DNA of 28,348 bases from CAZGTQ01 sp964528575 (lineage in GTDB: Bacteria > Planctomycetota > UBA1135 > GCA-002686595): positions 1 through 28,348 of the forward strand of contig CAZGTQ010000163.1 in assembly GCA_964528575.1 (NCBI GenBank), read 5' to 3'. A program made the translations under genes and the position numbers. The notes under the pieces are model-generated. The model had not been told where the DNA came from. It was given only the letters and a program-made list of their open reading frames with translations, and did not search any database. The stretch's first letter is position 1; every line of letters starts with the position of its first letter. This document shows positions 7,760-16,052 of this stretch, piece after piece.

Positions 7760-8929
7760 TTGCAGCTAGCCCGTCGCATGTCCCGTCTCGGGACCGAGTC
7801 CGCCTTCGAGGTCCTGGCCCGCGCGAAGGCGCTCGAGGCGGCCGGCCGCGACGTGATCAACCTCGGGATCGGCGCACCCGACTTCCGCACGCCGGACAAC
7901 GTCGTCGAGGCCGGCCGCGCCGCGCTCGCCGACGGCTACCACTTCTACACGCCCGCGAAGGGGCTGCCGCAGGTGCGCGCGGCGGTCGCGCAGGACGTCG
8001 AGCGGCGCCGCGGCGTCCGCGTGGACCCGAACCAGGTGATGATCGTCCCCGGCGGCAAGCCGACGATGTTCTTCGCGATCCAGATGCTCGGCGAGGAGGG
8101 GGCCGAGATCCTCTACCCGAACCCGGGCTTCCCGATCTACGAGTCGATGATCGAGTTCTCGGGCGCGAAGGCGGTGCCGATCGAGCTGCGCGAGGAGAGC
8201 GGCTTCGAGTTCGACCCCGACGAGGTGCTCGCGCAGATCAACGAGCGCACGCGGATGATCATCGTCAACACGCCCGCGAACCCGACGGGCGGAGTGATCG
8301 GCCGCGCCGCGCTCGACCGGCTCGTCGCCGGGCTCGAGGATCACCCGCACGTCGCGGTGCTCGCCGACGAGATCTACTCGCGCATCCTCTACGACGGTCT
8401 CGAGCACGTGAGCCTCTTGCAGTACGAGTCGATCCGCGACCGCACGATCCTGCTCGACGGCTGGAGCAAGACGTGGTCGATGACCGGCTGGCGACTGGGC
8501 TACGGCATCTGGCCGAAGGACCTGATCGCGCACGCGGAACGCTTGCAGATCAACTGCAACTCGTGCGCGAGCGCGCCGGTCCAGGTCGCGGGCATCGAAG
8601 CGCTGCTCGGCCCGCAGGACCAGGTCGACGCGATGGTCGCGGCCTTCGACCAGCGCCGCCGGCTGATCGTCGACGAGCTGAACTCGATCCCCGGCTTCTC
8701 GTGCGTCGAGCCCAAGGGCGCGTTCTACGCGTTTCCGAACATCACGGGGACGGGGATGACCTCGCGCGAGATCCAGGACCGCCTCCTGCAGGAGGTGGGC
8801 GTGGCGACGGTCGCGGGCACGGCGTTCGGCCGATTCGGCGAGGGCTACCTGCGGTTCAGCTACGCGGAGAGCGCGGAGAAGATCCGCGAGGCCTGTCAGC
8901 GGGTGCGAGCGTGTCTCCAGCCGGCTTGA
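7760..8929 (+). CDS. PLP-dependent class I aminotransferase (aspartate aminotransferase-like)
   Basis: A 389-residue fold-type I aminotransferase that should move an amino group between an amino acid and a 2-oxoacid in the cytoplasm. Visible motifs are the N-terminal LxLARRMSRLGTESAFEVLARAKALE, IGAPDF (substrate loop), NTPANPTGG, the ADEIYSRILYDG segment that contacts PLP, the Schiff-base Lys237 in GWSKTWSMTGWRLGYG, and the carboxylate-binding Arg in YLRFSYAES. The N-terminal wording closely resembles the AspC/alanine-type aminotransferases of class I-gamma. The exact amino donor cannot be read from sequence alone. TTG 7760 is preferred over ATG 7778 because of the Shine-Dalgarno site and because the family's conserved LARR segment would otherwise be lost. 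It overlaps the next gene. Confidence 0.93.
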   Translation: MQLARRMSRLGTESAFEVLARAKALEAAGRDVINLGIGAPDFRTPDNVVEAGRAALADGYHFYTPAKGLPQVRAAVAQDVERRRGVRVDPNQVMIVPGGKPTMFFAIQMLGEEGAEILYPNPGFPIYESMIEFSGAKAVPIELREESGFEFDPDEVLAQINERTRMIIVNTPANPTGGVIGRAALDRLVAGLEDHPHVAVLADEIYSRILYDGLEHVSLLQYESIRDRTILLDGWSKTWSMTGWRLGYGIWPKDLIAHAERLQINCNSCASAPVQVAGIEALLGPQDQVDAMVAAFDQRRRLIVDELNSIPGFSCVEPKGAFYAFPNITGTGMTSREIQDRLLQEVGVATVAGTAFGRFGEGYLRFSYAESAEKIREACQRVRACLQPA

Positions 8930-9963
8930 AGCCCGCCGACTTCCGCAGCGACACGGTGACGCGGCCGTCGGCGGCGATGCGCCGCGCGATGGCCGAGGCC
9001 GAGGTCGGCGACGACGTGCTCGACGGCGACCCGACGGTGCGCCGGCTGCAGCACGCGGCCGCCGCGTGGCTCGGCAAGGAGGGCGCGCTCTTCGTGCCGT
9101 CCGGCACGATGGCGAACCAGCTCGCGATCGGCGTGCGCTGCCGGCCGGGCGACGAGGTGATCGTCGCCGAGGACGCGCACGTCGCGACGTTCGAGTCGGG
9201 CGCGATCGGCGGTCTGCACGGCGCACAGACGCGGACGCTGCCCACCGTGCGCGGCGCGCTCGCCGCCGACGACGTGCGCCGCGCGATCCGGCCCGACTTC
9301 GTCCACTGTCCCGAGACCGCGCTCGTCTGTGTCGAGCAGACGCACATGGGCTCGGGCGGCCGCGTCGTGCCGCTCGACGCGCTGCGCGCGGTGCGCGACG
9401 TCGCGCACGCGGCGGGCGTGCCGGTGCACCTCGACGGCGCGCGGCTCGCGCACGCCGTCGTCGCGTCGGGCACCGACGCGGCGACCTGGGCCGCATGCGC
9501 CGACACCGTCTCGCTCTGCTTCTCCAAGGGCCTCGGCGCGCCCGTCGGCTCGGTCGTCGCGGGCGACGCGGCGTTCCTCGAGAGCGCGCTCCGGCTGCGC
9601 AAGCGCCTGGGCGGCTGGATGCGCCAGTCGGGCGTGCTCGCCGCGCCCGCGCTCCTCGCGCTCGAGACGGGCGTCGAGCGGCTCGAGCAGGACCACGCGC
9701 TCGCGCGCGAGCTCGCCGCGGTGCTCGCGCGCTTCGACGCGCTGCGCGTCGACCCGGACGACGTCGAGACGAACCTCGTGCTCGTGCGCGTCGAGCACGA
9801 CGAGCTCGACGCGCGCGCCCTGTCCGCGCGGCTCGCCGACGAGGGCGTGCTCGTGCTCCCGCTCGCGCCCGACGTGCTGCGCTTCGTCACGCACCTCGAC
9901 GTGGGGCCCGACGACGTCCGGCGCCTCGCCGCCGCGCTCGAGCGCGTGCTCGGCGCCGGCTGA
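8926..9963 (+). CDS. Low-specificity threonine aldolase (beta-eliminating lyase family)
   Basis: A PLP enzyme of about 345 residues that splits threonine or allo-threonine into glycine and acetaldehyde. Diagnostic segments are DFRSDTVTRPSAAMR at the N-terminus, VGDDVLDGDPTVRRLQ, FVPSGTMANQLAI, HLDGARLAHA, and the PLP Lys in SLCFSKGLGAPVGS (codon at 9526-9528), followed by RKRLGGWMRQSG. I chose TTG 8926, which overlaps the aminotransferase stop as TTGA and starts directly at the conserved N-terminus. GTG 8911, five codons upstream, is the main alternative. Coupling to the aminotransferase suggests a small amino-acid catabolic or interconversion unit. Confidence 0.92.
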   Translation: MKPADFRSDTVTRPSAAMRRAMAEAEVGDDVLDGDPTVRRLQHAAAAWLGKEGALFVPSGTMANQLAIGVRCRPGDEVIVAEDAHVATFESGAIGGLHGAQTRTLPTVRGALAADDVRRAIRPDFVHCPETALVCVEQTHMGSGGRVVPLDALRAVRDVAHAAGVPVHLDGARLAHAVVASGTDAATWAACADTVSLCFSKGLGAPVGSVVAGDAAFLESALRLRKRLGGWMRQSGVLAAPALLALETGVERLEQDHALARELAAVLARFDALRVDPDDVETNLVLVRVEHDELDARALSARLADEGVLVLPLAPDVLRFVTHLDVGPDDVRRLAAALERVLGAG

Positions 9964-9993
9964 CCTCCGATCGCTTTCCTCGAGACACCGACC

Positions 9994-11346
9994 ATGGGCA
10001 TCTTCAAGGCGTACGACATCCGCGGCATCGTCCCGACCGAGCTCGACGCCGAGCTGGCGTACCGGATCGGGAACGCGTTCGCGCGTCTGCTCGAGGCGCA
10101 GCGGCTCGTCGTCGGCCAGGACATGCGCACGCACTCGCCCGAGATCGCCGACGCGGTGTCGCGCGGCATGCGCGACGCGGGCTGCGACGTGATCCGCCTC
10201 GGGCTCGCGTCGACGCCGATGACGTACTGGGCGATCGGCTCGACCGACTGCGACGGCGGGCTCGCGGTGACGGCGAGCCACAACCCGGGCGAGTACAACG
10301 GCATGAAGCTCTGCTCGCGCGGCGCGCGGCCGATCTCGGCGGCGAACGGCATCCTCGACATCGAGCGCATGTGCCGCGAGCCCGCGCCGGCGCCGGTCGA
10401 GCGCCCGGGCGGCGAGGAGCGCGTCGAGCGGCTCGCCGAGTACGCCGCGCACGTCGCGGGCTTCGCCGGGATCGCGGAGCCGGTGACGGTCGCGATCGAC
10501 GCGGCGAACGGCATGGCGGGCCACACGCTCCCGTCGATCCTCGAGCGGCTGTCGAACGTGCGCGCGCACACGATGCTGATGGAGCCCGACGGGACGTTCC
10601 CGGTGCACGAGGCGAACCCGCTGAAGGAGGAGAACCTCGACGGCCTGCGCGAGCTCGTGAAGGAGAGTGGCGCGCGCTTCGGCGTCGGCTTCGACGGCGA
10701 CGCCGACCGCTGCTGCTTCGTCGACGAGCGCGGCCGCACCGTCGGCGCGGACCTCGTCACGGCGCTGCTCGCGCGGCGTTTCGGCGAGCGCGGCGCGCCG
10801 ATCGTGTACGACTTGCGCTCGTCGTGGGTCGTCCAGGAGGAGATCGAGAAGCTCGGCTGCCGGCCGATCCGCGACCGCGTCGGCCACTCGTTCATCAAGG
10901 CGACGATGCGCGAGAACGGCGCGTCGTTCGGCGGAGAGCTCTCCGGGCACTTCTATTTCGCCGACAACTACACGTGCGACTCGGGCGTGATCGCGCTCGT
11001 GACGATGCTCTCGCTCGTCACGTCGCCGCAGTACCGGGACACGCCGTTCAGCGCATTGGTCGAGAGCCTGCGCCGCTACCACGCGACCGGCGAGATCAAC
11101 TTCCGCGTGGCGGACAAGGACGCGGCGATCGCGGCGCTGAAGCAGCGCTACGCCGACGGCCGCCAGGACGAGCTCGACGGGATCACCGTCGCGTACGGCT
11201 CGCTGCGCGACGCCCCGTGGTGGTGGTTCAACGTCCGCGCCTCGAACACCGAGCCGCTCCTGCGCCTCAACCTCGAAGCCTCGACCGCCGCGCTGCGCGA
11301 CCGGCGCCGGGAGGAGCTCGTCGCGCTCCTGGGCGAGCCGGTGTGA
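9994..11346 (+). CDS. Phosphomannomutase/phosphoglucomutase
   Basis: A 450-residue alpha-D-phosphohexomutase that interconverts the 6- and 1-phosphates of mannose or glucose through a phosphoserine. Catalytic Ser95 lies in TASHNPGEYNG, the Mg2+ loop is DGDADR (234-239), the sugar-recognition loop is GELSGH (314-319), and the phosphate-binding loop is RASNTEP (from R415). The order and length match PMM/PGM proteins of the AlgC/ManB type. The N-terminus MGIFKAYDIRGIVP is the family's standard start, which fixes ATG 9994. Products would feed nucleotide-sugar synthesis for polysaccharide or lipid glycosylation. It starts 30 bases after threonine aldolase and probably shares its transcript. Confidence 0.95.
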   Translation: MGIFKAYDIRGIVPTELDAELAYRIGNAFARLLEAQRLVVGQDMRTHSPEIADAVSRGMRDAGCDVIRLGLASTPMTYWAIGSTDCDGGLAVTASHNPGEYNGMKLCSRGARPISAANGILDIERMCREPAPAPVERPGGEERVERLAEYAAHVAGFAGIAEPVTVAIDAANGMAGHTLPSILERLSNVRAHTMLMEPDGTFPVHEANPLKEENLDGLRELVKESGARFGVGFDGDADRCCFVDERGRTVGADLVTALLARRFGERGAPIVYDLRSSWVVQEEIEKLGCRPIRDRVGHSFIKATMRENGASFGGELSGHFYFADNYTCDSGVIALVTMLSLVTSPQYRDTPFSALVESLRRYHATGEINFRVADKDAAIAALKQRYADGRQDELDGITVAYGSLRDAPWWWFNVRASNTEPLLRLNLEASTAALRDRRREELVALLGEPV

Positions 11347-11399
11347 GCCGCGCCGCGCAGTCCTTGACCCCGCGCAGAGAGGACGGCGAACTGGTGCGC

Positions 11400-13367
11400 A
11401 TGGACCGCTCCGCCCACGCGGCGTCGCGCGACGTCGCGTCGGCGACCGTCTGCGCCGCCCTCCTCGCGTGCTTCGCGCTCTGGGGGTGCGGCTCGAGCCC
11501 CGATTCCGATGCCGGCGAGTCGTTCGACCGGTTCGCGAAGACCGCGATCGACGTCGGCGGCGTCGAGACCGACGACCCCGCGCGCGCCGTGGGAGTCGAG
11601 TTCGCCGACCTCCTCGCCGCGACCGATCACGCGGGCCGCGTCGAGCGCGACCGCATCCTCTCGTTCACGCGCGCGGGGGCCGAGCAGGCGCTCGCCGACA
11701 TCGAGCGCGGCGCCGACGAGGTCGACGTCGGCCGGCGCGCGGCGGCGCTCGTCGCGGTCGCGAGCGCGGGCTTCGGCGAGCAGGCGCCGCGGCTCACGTT
11801 GCTCGCGCGCGCGGGCGAGCGCATCGTGCGCCGCGCGGCGACGCTGGCGCTCGGGGAGCTCGGCGACGACGCGGCCGTCCCGCTGCTCGCGGAGCTCGCC
11901 GAGGATCCCGACGTCGCCGAGTTCGCGCTGCTCGCGCTCGCGCGGATCGGCACGCCGCGCGCCAGCGCGCGCCTCGACGACGCGGCGGCCGGAGAGCGCG
12001 CCGCGGCCGTCGAGACGGCGCGCGCGTTCGTGCGCGACCCGCTGGAGGCCGAGGGCTGGCTCCCGGGCGCGCTCCTGCTCGAGCTGCGCTTCGCTGCGGC
12101 GCGGCTGTACGGCCTGCTCGGCGGCCAGGCGTTCGCGTCGTGGGGGCTCGACGAGCTCGTCCACACGCGCCGGTTCCTCGATCCGGTGATCCTGCACAAC
12201 GCGGCGGAGCTCGCCTGGCCGGGCATCAAGGACCACCTCGTCCAGCTCCTCCTGCGCGACCGCTCGCCGGCGGTGATCGAGGTCGCCGTCGCGGCGATGC
12301 CGACCGAGCTCGCGCGTCTGGTCAAGGCGCGCCTGTGGGAGCCGGGCACCGGCGAATGGAAGCTGCTGCTCGATGCGATCCGCGAGCGGCGGCTCTACGC
12401 CGAGACGCTCGAGCTGCTGCGCCTGGGCGTCGAGGTCGAGCCGTTCTCCGCGTACGCCGCGGGCCTGGTCGTCGCGGCGTCGAGCACGCCCGAGGCGTTC
12501 GCGGTGCTCGAGGCCGAGATGGACGCGCCCGAGCCGGCCCGGCGCGCGTGGGTCGCCGAGGCGATCGGCGAGTCGGAGAACCGCGAGTGGCGGCCCGAGC
12601 TGGCGCACCTGCGCGGGGACGAGAGCTCGGCGGTACGCGCGGCCGCGCTCGTCGCCCAGGCGCGGCTCGGCGAGGGCGAGGCGCGCGAGGCGCTGCTGCG
12701 CCTCTTGGAGGGGCGCTCCACGATCGATCCCAGCGTCGAGGCCGACCCGGCGGACGTCGACGCGCTCGTGCAGGCCCTGGTGCGCGTCGCCGCCGATCCG
12801 CGTGTGCTGCCCTGGCTCGAGGTCGCGCTCGACGAGACCGAAGGCGAGCTGCGGCTGCTCGTCGCCGCGCGCGTCACCCAGGCCGGACGGGCCGAGCCGC
12901 GCGCGCTCCTGCGCGAGGCGCTGCTCGAGGGCCGTGGCGGACCGTTCCGGCCCGCGATGGCGCGCGCGCTCGGGACGCGGCCCGACGCGCGCGACCTCGA
13001 GGTGCTGCGCGCGCTCTTCCCCGACGAGGGCGACTTGCTGGTCAACGTCGAGATCGCGACGGCGCTCGTGCGCGCGCGCGACCCCGCCGCGCGCCCGGTC
13101 GTGCGCGCCGCCATCTGGAGCGAGCCGTGGAACCGCAGCGTGCTCGCGTCCGCGCTCGCGGTCGCCACGCGCGGGATGACGTCGCTCCTCGAAGAGCTCG
13201 CGTCGCCGCCGCCGCATGCGACCGACCGCGACCTGCGCCGCGTCGGCTTCGCGATCGGCGAGTGGGGCGGCCTCGATCTCGTCGAGCAGCTCGCCCTCCG
13301 CCGCGACCCCGCCGATCCCGCGCTCCAAGGCGCGTACCTGGGCGCGCTGACCACCCGCACGCAGTGA
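11400..13367 (+). CDS. Second HEAT-repeat lipoprotein
   Basis: A 655-residue exported protein of unknown function. The N-terminal hydrophobic stretch ends in a lipobox-like LWGC (Cys30), then GSSPDSDAGE. Helical HEAT/PBS units fill the rest, for example IVRRAATLALGELGDDAAVPLLAELAED and VRAAALVAQARLGEGEAREALLRLLEG. The N-terminal third has regular repeats; later parts are more diverged. Start choices are ATG 11400 (shown), GTG 11394 (better spaced from the purine-rich AGAGAGGA at about 11376-11383), and GTG 11343, which would give a GTGA overlap with the mutase stop but a long pre-signal extension. It resembles the 1635-3155 product in architecture but belongs to a different transcription unit; no partner is obvious apart from the flanking mutase and arginase genes. 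Confidence 0.82.
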   Translation: MDRSAHAASRDVASATVCAALLACFALWGCGSSPDSDAGESFDRFAKTAIDVGGVETDDPARAVGVEFADLLAATDHAGRVERDRILSFTRAGAEQALADIERGADEVDVGRRAAALVAVASAGFGEQAPRLTLLARAGERIVRRAATLALGELGDDAAVPLLAELAEDPDVAEFALLALARIGTPRASARLDDAAAGERAAAVETARAFVRDPLEAEGWLPGALLLELRFAAARLYGLLGGQAFASWGLDELVHTRRFLDPVILHNAAELAWPGIKDHLVQLLLRDRSPAVIEVAVAAMPTELARLVKARLWEPGTGEWKLLLDAIRERRLYAETLELLRLGVEVEPFSAYAAGLVVAASSTPEAFAVLEAEMDAPEPARRAWVAEAIGESENREWRPELAHLRGDESSAVRAAALVAQARLGEGEAREALLRLLEGRSTIDPSVEADPADVDALVQALVRVAADPRVLPWLEVALDETEGELRLLVAARVTQAGRAEPRALLREALLEGRGGPFRPAMARALGTRPDARDLEVLRALFPDEGDLLVNVEIATALVRARDPAARPVVRAAIWSEPWNRSVLASALAVATRGMTSLLEELASPPPHATDRDLRRVGFAIGEWGGLDLVEQLALRRDPADPALQGAYLGALTTRTQ

Positions 13368-13374
13368 CGCTCCG

Positions 13375-14295
13375 ATGCAATTGATGAGCCGGAAAGTGTC
13401 CTTCCTGGGAGTGCCGATGGACCTGGGCGGCGGGCGCCGCGGGGTCGACATGGGCCCCAGCGCGATCCGCATCGCGGGCATCGCGCAGCGCGTGCGAGCG
13501 CTCGGCATCGAATTCGAGGACGGGGGCAACGTGCCCGTGCCGGTGCCCGAGGCGCGCGACCCCGCCGATCCGAGCGCGCGCTTCCTGCGCGAGATCACGC
13601 ACTGCTGCCAGCGCCTGCGCATGCGCGTCGAGCGCGTCCTCGCCGACGGTGGGTTCCCGCTCGTCGTCGGCGGCGACCACTCGATCGCCTGCGGGACGGT
13701 CGCCGGCATCTCGTCGCACTACGCCGCGCGCGGCGAATCGATCGGCCTGATCTGGTTCGACGCGCACGGCGACATGAACACGCCGGACACGAGTCCGTCG
13801 GGCAACATCCACGGCATGCCGCTCGCCGCCTGCCTCGGCCACGGAGCGCCGGCGCTCGTGCACCTCGGCGAGCGCGTGCCGATGATCGACGTCGAGAAGG
13901 CGGTGCTCGTCGGCATCCACGACCTCGACGACCGCGAGCGCGCGATGATCGTCGAGAGCGGCATCCACGCGTTCACGATGCGCGAGGTCGACAAGCTCGG
14001 CATCGACCGCGTCATGGCGCGCGCGATCGAGCTCGCGACCGACGGCACGGCGGGCTTCCACCTGTCGTTCGACCTCGACGGCTGCGACCCCACGATCGCG
14101 CCGGGGGTCGGCACGCCGGTGCTCGGCGGCATGAACTTCCGCGAGTCGCACTACGTCATGGAGCACGCCGCCGAGTCGGGCCGGCTCGTCGGCCTCGAGA
14201 TCGCGGAGCTCAACCCGATCCTCGACGAGCGCAACCGGACGGCCGAGCTGGCGGTCGAGCTCGTGCTGTCCGCGCTCGGCAAGAGCATCCTGTGA
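13375..14295 (+). CDS. rocF: Arginase (ureohydrolase family)
   Basis: A 306-residue binuclear manganese hydrolase converting arginine to ornithine and urea. Metal ligands are all present: H102 in GGDHS, D129/H131/D133 in DAHGD, and D233/D235 in SFDLDGCDP. The loop NTPDTSPSGNIHGMPL and the segment APGVGTPVLGG match arginases, including the Bacillus enzyme, better than agmatinases. The Glu in EIAELNPILDERNRTAEL is the guanidinium-facing residue of arginases. ATG 13375 is followed by a second ATG at 13384, and either may be used. It starts 7 bases after the HEAT lipoprotein gene and its stop overlaps the next gene (GTGA), so it is mid-operon. No urease or ornithine-using gene is in the window. 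Confidence 0.93.
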   Translation: MQLMSRKVSFLGVPMDLGGGRRGVDMGPSAIRIAGIAQRVRALGIEFEDGGNVPVPVPEARDPADPSARFLREITHCCQRLRMRVERVLADGGFPLVVGGDHSIACGTVAGISSHYAARGESIGLIWFDAHGDMNTPDTSPSGNIHGMPLAACLGHGAPALVHLGERVPMIDVEKAVLVGIHDLDDRERAMIVESGIHAFTMREVDKLGIDRVMARAIELATDGTAGFHLSFDLDGCDPTIAPGVGTPVLGGMNFRESHYVMEHAAESGRLVGLEIAELNPILDERNRTAELAVELVLSALGKSIL

Positions 14296-16052
14296 GTCGG
14301 CGGGGCTTCGTCGAGGCGCTCCTCGTCGTCGCCGCCGCGCTCGCGCTCGCGCTCGTATGGCTGCGCCCGCTGCCGCTCGCCGACCACCTGCCGGTCGCGC
14401 CGTCGACAAAGATCGAGTCCGACGTCCAGCTCTGGACGTGGGGGATCTGGTGGGCGGGTGAAGCGCTCGGGGAAGGGCGCAACCCGTTCTTCTGCGACCG
14501 CATCTTCCATCCCGTCGGCCACGGTCTGACGCTGCACACGCACGGGATGCTCTGGATGGTCGCCGGCGTGCCGATCGCGCATCTGGGCGGCGTCGCCCTC
14601 GCGCACAACGTGATGCTGTTCGTCGTCGTCGCGCTCGCGGCGCTCGGCACGTGGGCGCTGGCGCGGGACCTCGGCCTCGGGCGGACGGGCAGCGCGTTCG
14701 CGACGTTCGGGTGGGTCTTCGCGCCGTACTTCATGCAGAAGGCGTACTTCCACCTGTGCTTCGTCGCGAGCCCGTGGCCGCCGCTCGCGCTGCTGTTCCT
14801 GGTGCGCTGGATGCGCGCCGAGCGCCCGCGTGCGGCGCTGGGATCCGCCGTCGGGACCGGCCTCGCGTTCGGGCTGTGCACGCTGACCTCGACGACCGTC
14901 ACGCTGTACCTCGTGCTGACCGCCGCGCTCGTCGTGATCGTCGCCCCGGTCCCGCCGCGCGCGGCGGGCGCCCCGCGGCGGCGGGGCCTGCGGTGGCCGC
15001 TCCCGTGGCTTGCCGGGATCGCGGTGAGCGTCGTCGTCGCGCTGCCGTTCCTCGTCGAGGCGACGCGCGAGGTGCGCTCGATCCTGCGCGGCGAGGAAGG
15101 ACGGCCGCGGGTCGAGCTCGAGCACGTCGTGTCGCGCGGGACGATGCAGCCGCGACGCTTCGTGGAGTTCTTCGGCCTGGCCGAGCGCCACCCGCTGAGC
15201 CCGCGGAGGAGCGCGCTCCTGCGCGAGGATCCCGAGCCCGACGACCCGTGGGAGGGGCGGGGGCTGACGCTGAGCTGCGCGCTGCTCGCGCTCGCGCTCG
15301 CCCTGTCGACGCGGCCGACCGGCGCGCGCCGCTGGCTCGCGATCGGCTTCGTCCTGTTCCTGCTCGCGTGGAACCCCGGCTCGGTGCCCTCCGAGCTCTA
15401 CCGCTCGATCCCGCCGTTCGGCGCGATGCGCTTCTCGACGCGCGTGCTGCCGTTCGCGCTCCTCGCGCTCGCGCTCGCGGCGGGGCTCGGCGCGCGCGAG
15501 CTGGTGCGCGCTCGCCGCGGCCGCTGGCTCGTCCCCGCCGGGGCGCTGCTCGTGTTCGAGTCCTGGGTCGCCCCGTTCGAGGTCGAGCGCGTCGAGATCC
15601 CGCCGGCGGTCGAGCAGATCGCGCGCTCGCCGCACCCGGGCGCCGTGCTCGTCATCCCGTTCGACCCGGGCGCGCGCCAGCCGATGCTGTGGCAGACGGT
15701 GCACGAGCGGCCCGTGCTCGTCACCTACCTCGCGCGCACCAACCCGTTCGTCCTGGGGCGGCTCGTGTCGTCCTACCCGGGCCTCGCTCGCATCCACGCG
15801 CCGATCCTCCAGGCCGACGGGAGCTTCTGGGTGCCGCCGGTGGCGAGCGTTGCGCGCGAGCTCGACGCCGCCGGAGTCGACCACGTCCTCTTGCGCCCCG
15901 GCTTCGTCGGCCGGCCGGCGCTCGAGCGCGTCGAAGCGCTGCTCGCGGCGCTCCCGGGGTGGGAGCGCAAGAGCGAGAGCGAGGACCTCATCCGCTGGGG
16001 ACGCTCGTCACAGCGCGAAGTCCCACACGAGCGGGATCAGCGCGACCGCTAG
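14292..16052 (+). CDS. Polytopic membrane protein, GT-C/YfhO-like
   Basis: A 586-residue integral membrane protein with about ten hydrophobic helices, an extracytoplasmic loop between the first two helices (about 30-85) and a soluble C-terminal part (about 430-586). The architecture and segments such as TKIESDVQLWTWGIWW and PPFGAMRFSTRVLPF recall bacterial membrane proteins related to GT-C glycosyltransferases that use polyprenyl-linked sugars. I cannot identify a catalytic Asp-Glu motif with confidence, so the function is a guess from fold class. The GTG start at 14292 overlaps the arginase stop by GTGA. The last 45 bases lie on top of the 3' end of the convergent permease gene. Confidence 0.75.
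   Translation: MSRRGFVEALLVVAAALALALVWLRPLPLADHLPVAPSTKIESDVQLWTWGIWWAGEALGEGRNPFFCDRIFHPVGHGLTLHTHGMLWMVAGVPIAHLGGVALAHNVMLFVVVALAALGTWALARDLGLGRTGSAFATFGWVFAPYFMQKAYFHLCFVASPWPPLALLFLVRWMRAERPRAALGSAVGTGLAFGLCTLTSTTVTLYLVLTAALVVIVAPVPPRAAGAPRRRGLRWPLPWLAGIAVSVVVALPFLVEATREVRSILRGEEGRPRVELEHVVSRGTMQPRRFVEFFGLAERHPLSPRRSALLREDPEPDDPWEGRGLTLSCALLALALALSTRPTGARRWLAIGFVLFLLAWNPGSVPSELYRSIPPFGAMRFSTRVLPFALLALALAAGLGARELVRARRGRWLVPAGALLVFESWVAPFEVERVEIPPAVEQIARSPHPGAVLVIPFDPGARQPMLWQTVHERPVLVTYLARTNPFVLGRLVSSYPGLARIHAPILQADGSFWVPPVASVARELDAAGVDHVLLRPGFVGRPALERVEALLAALPGWERKSESEDLIRWGRSSQREVPHERDQRDR

Noticed and set aside
13384..13386. Second ATG as the arginase start
   Set aside because: Either ATG fits; the first one was kept because the three-codon difference cannot be decided by a ribosome binding site or family N-terminus.
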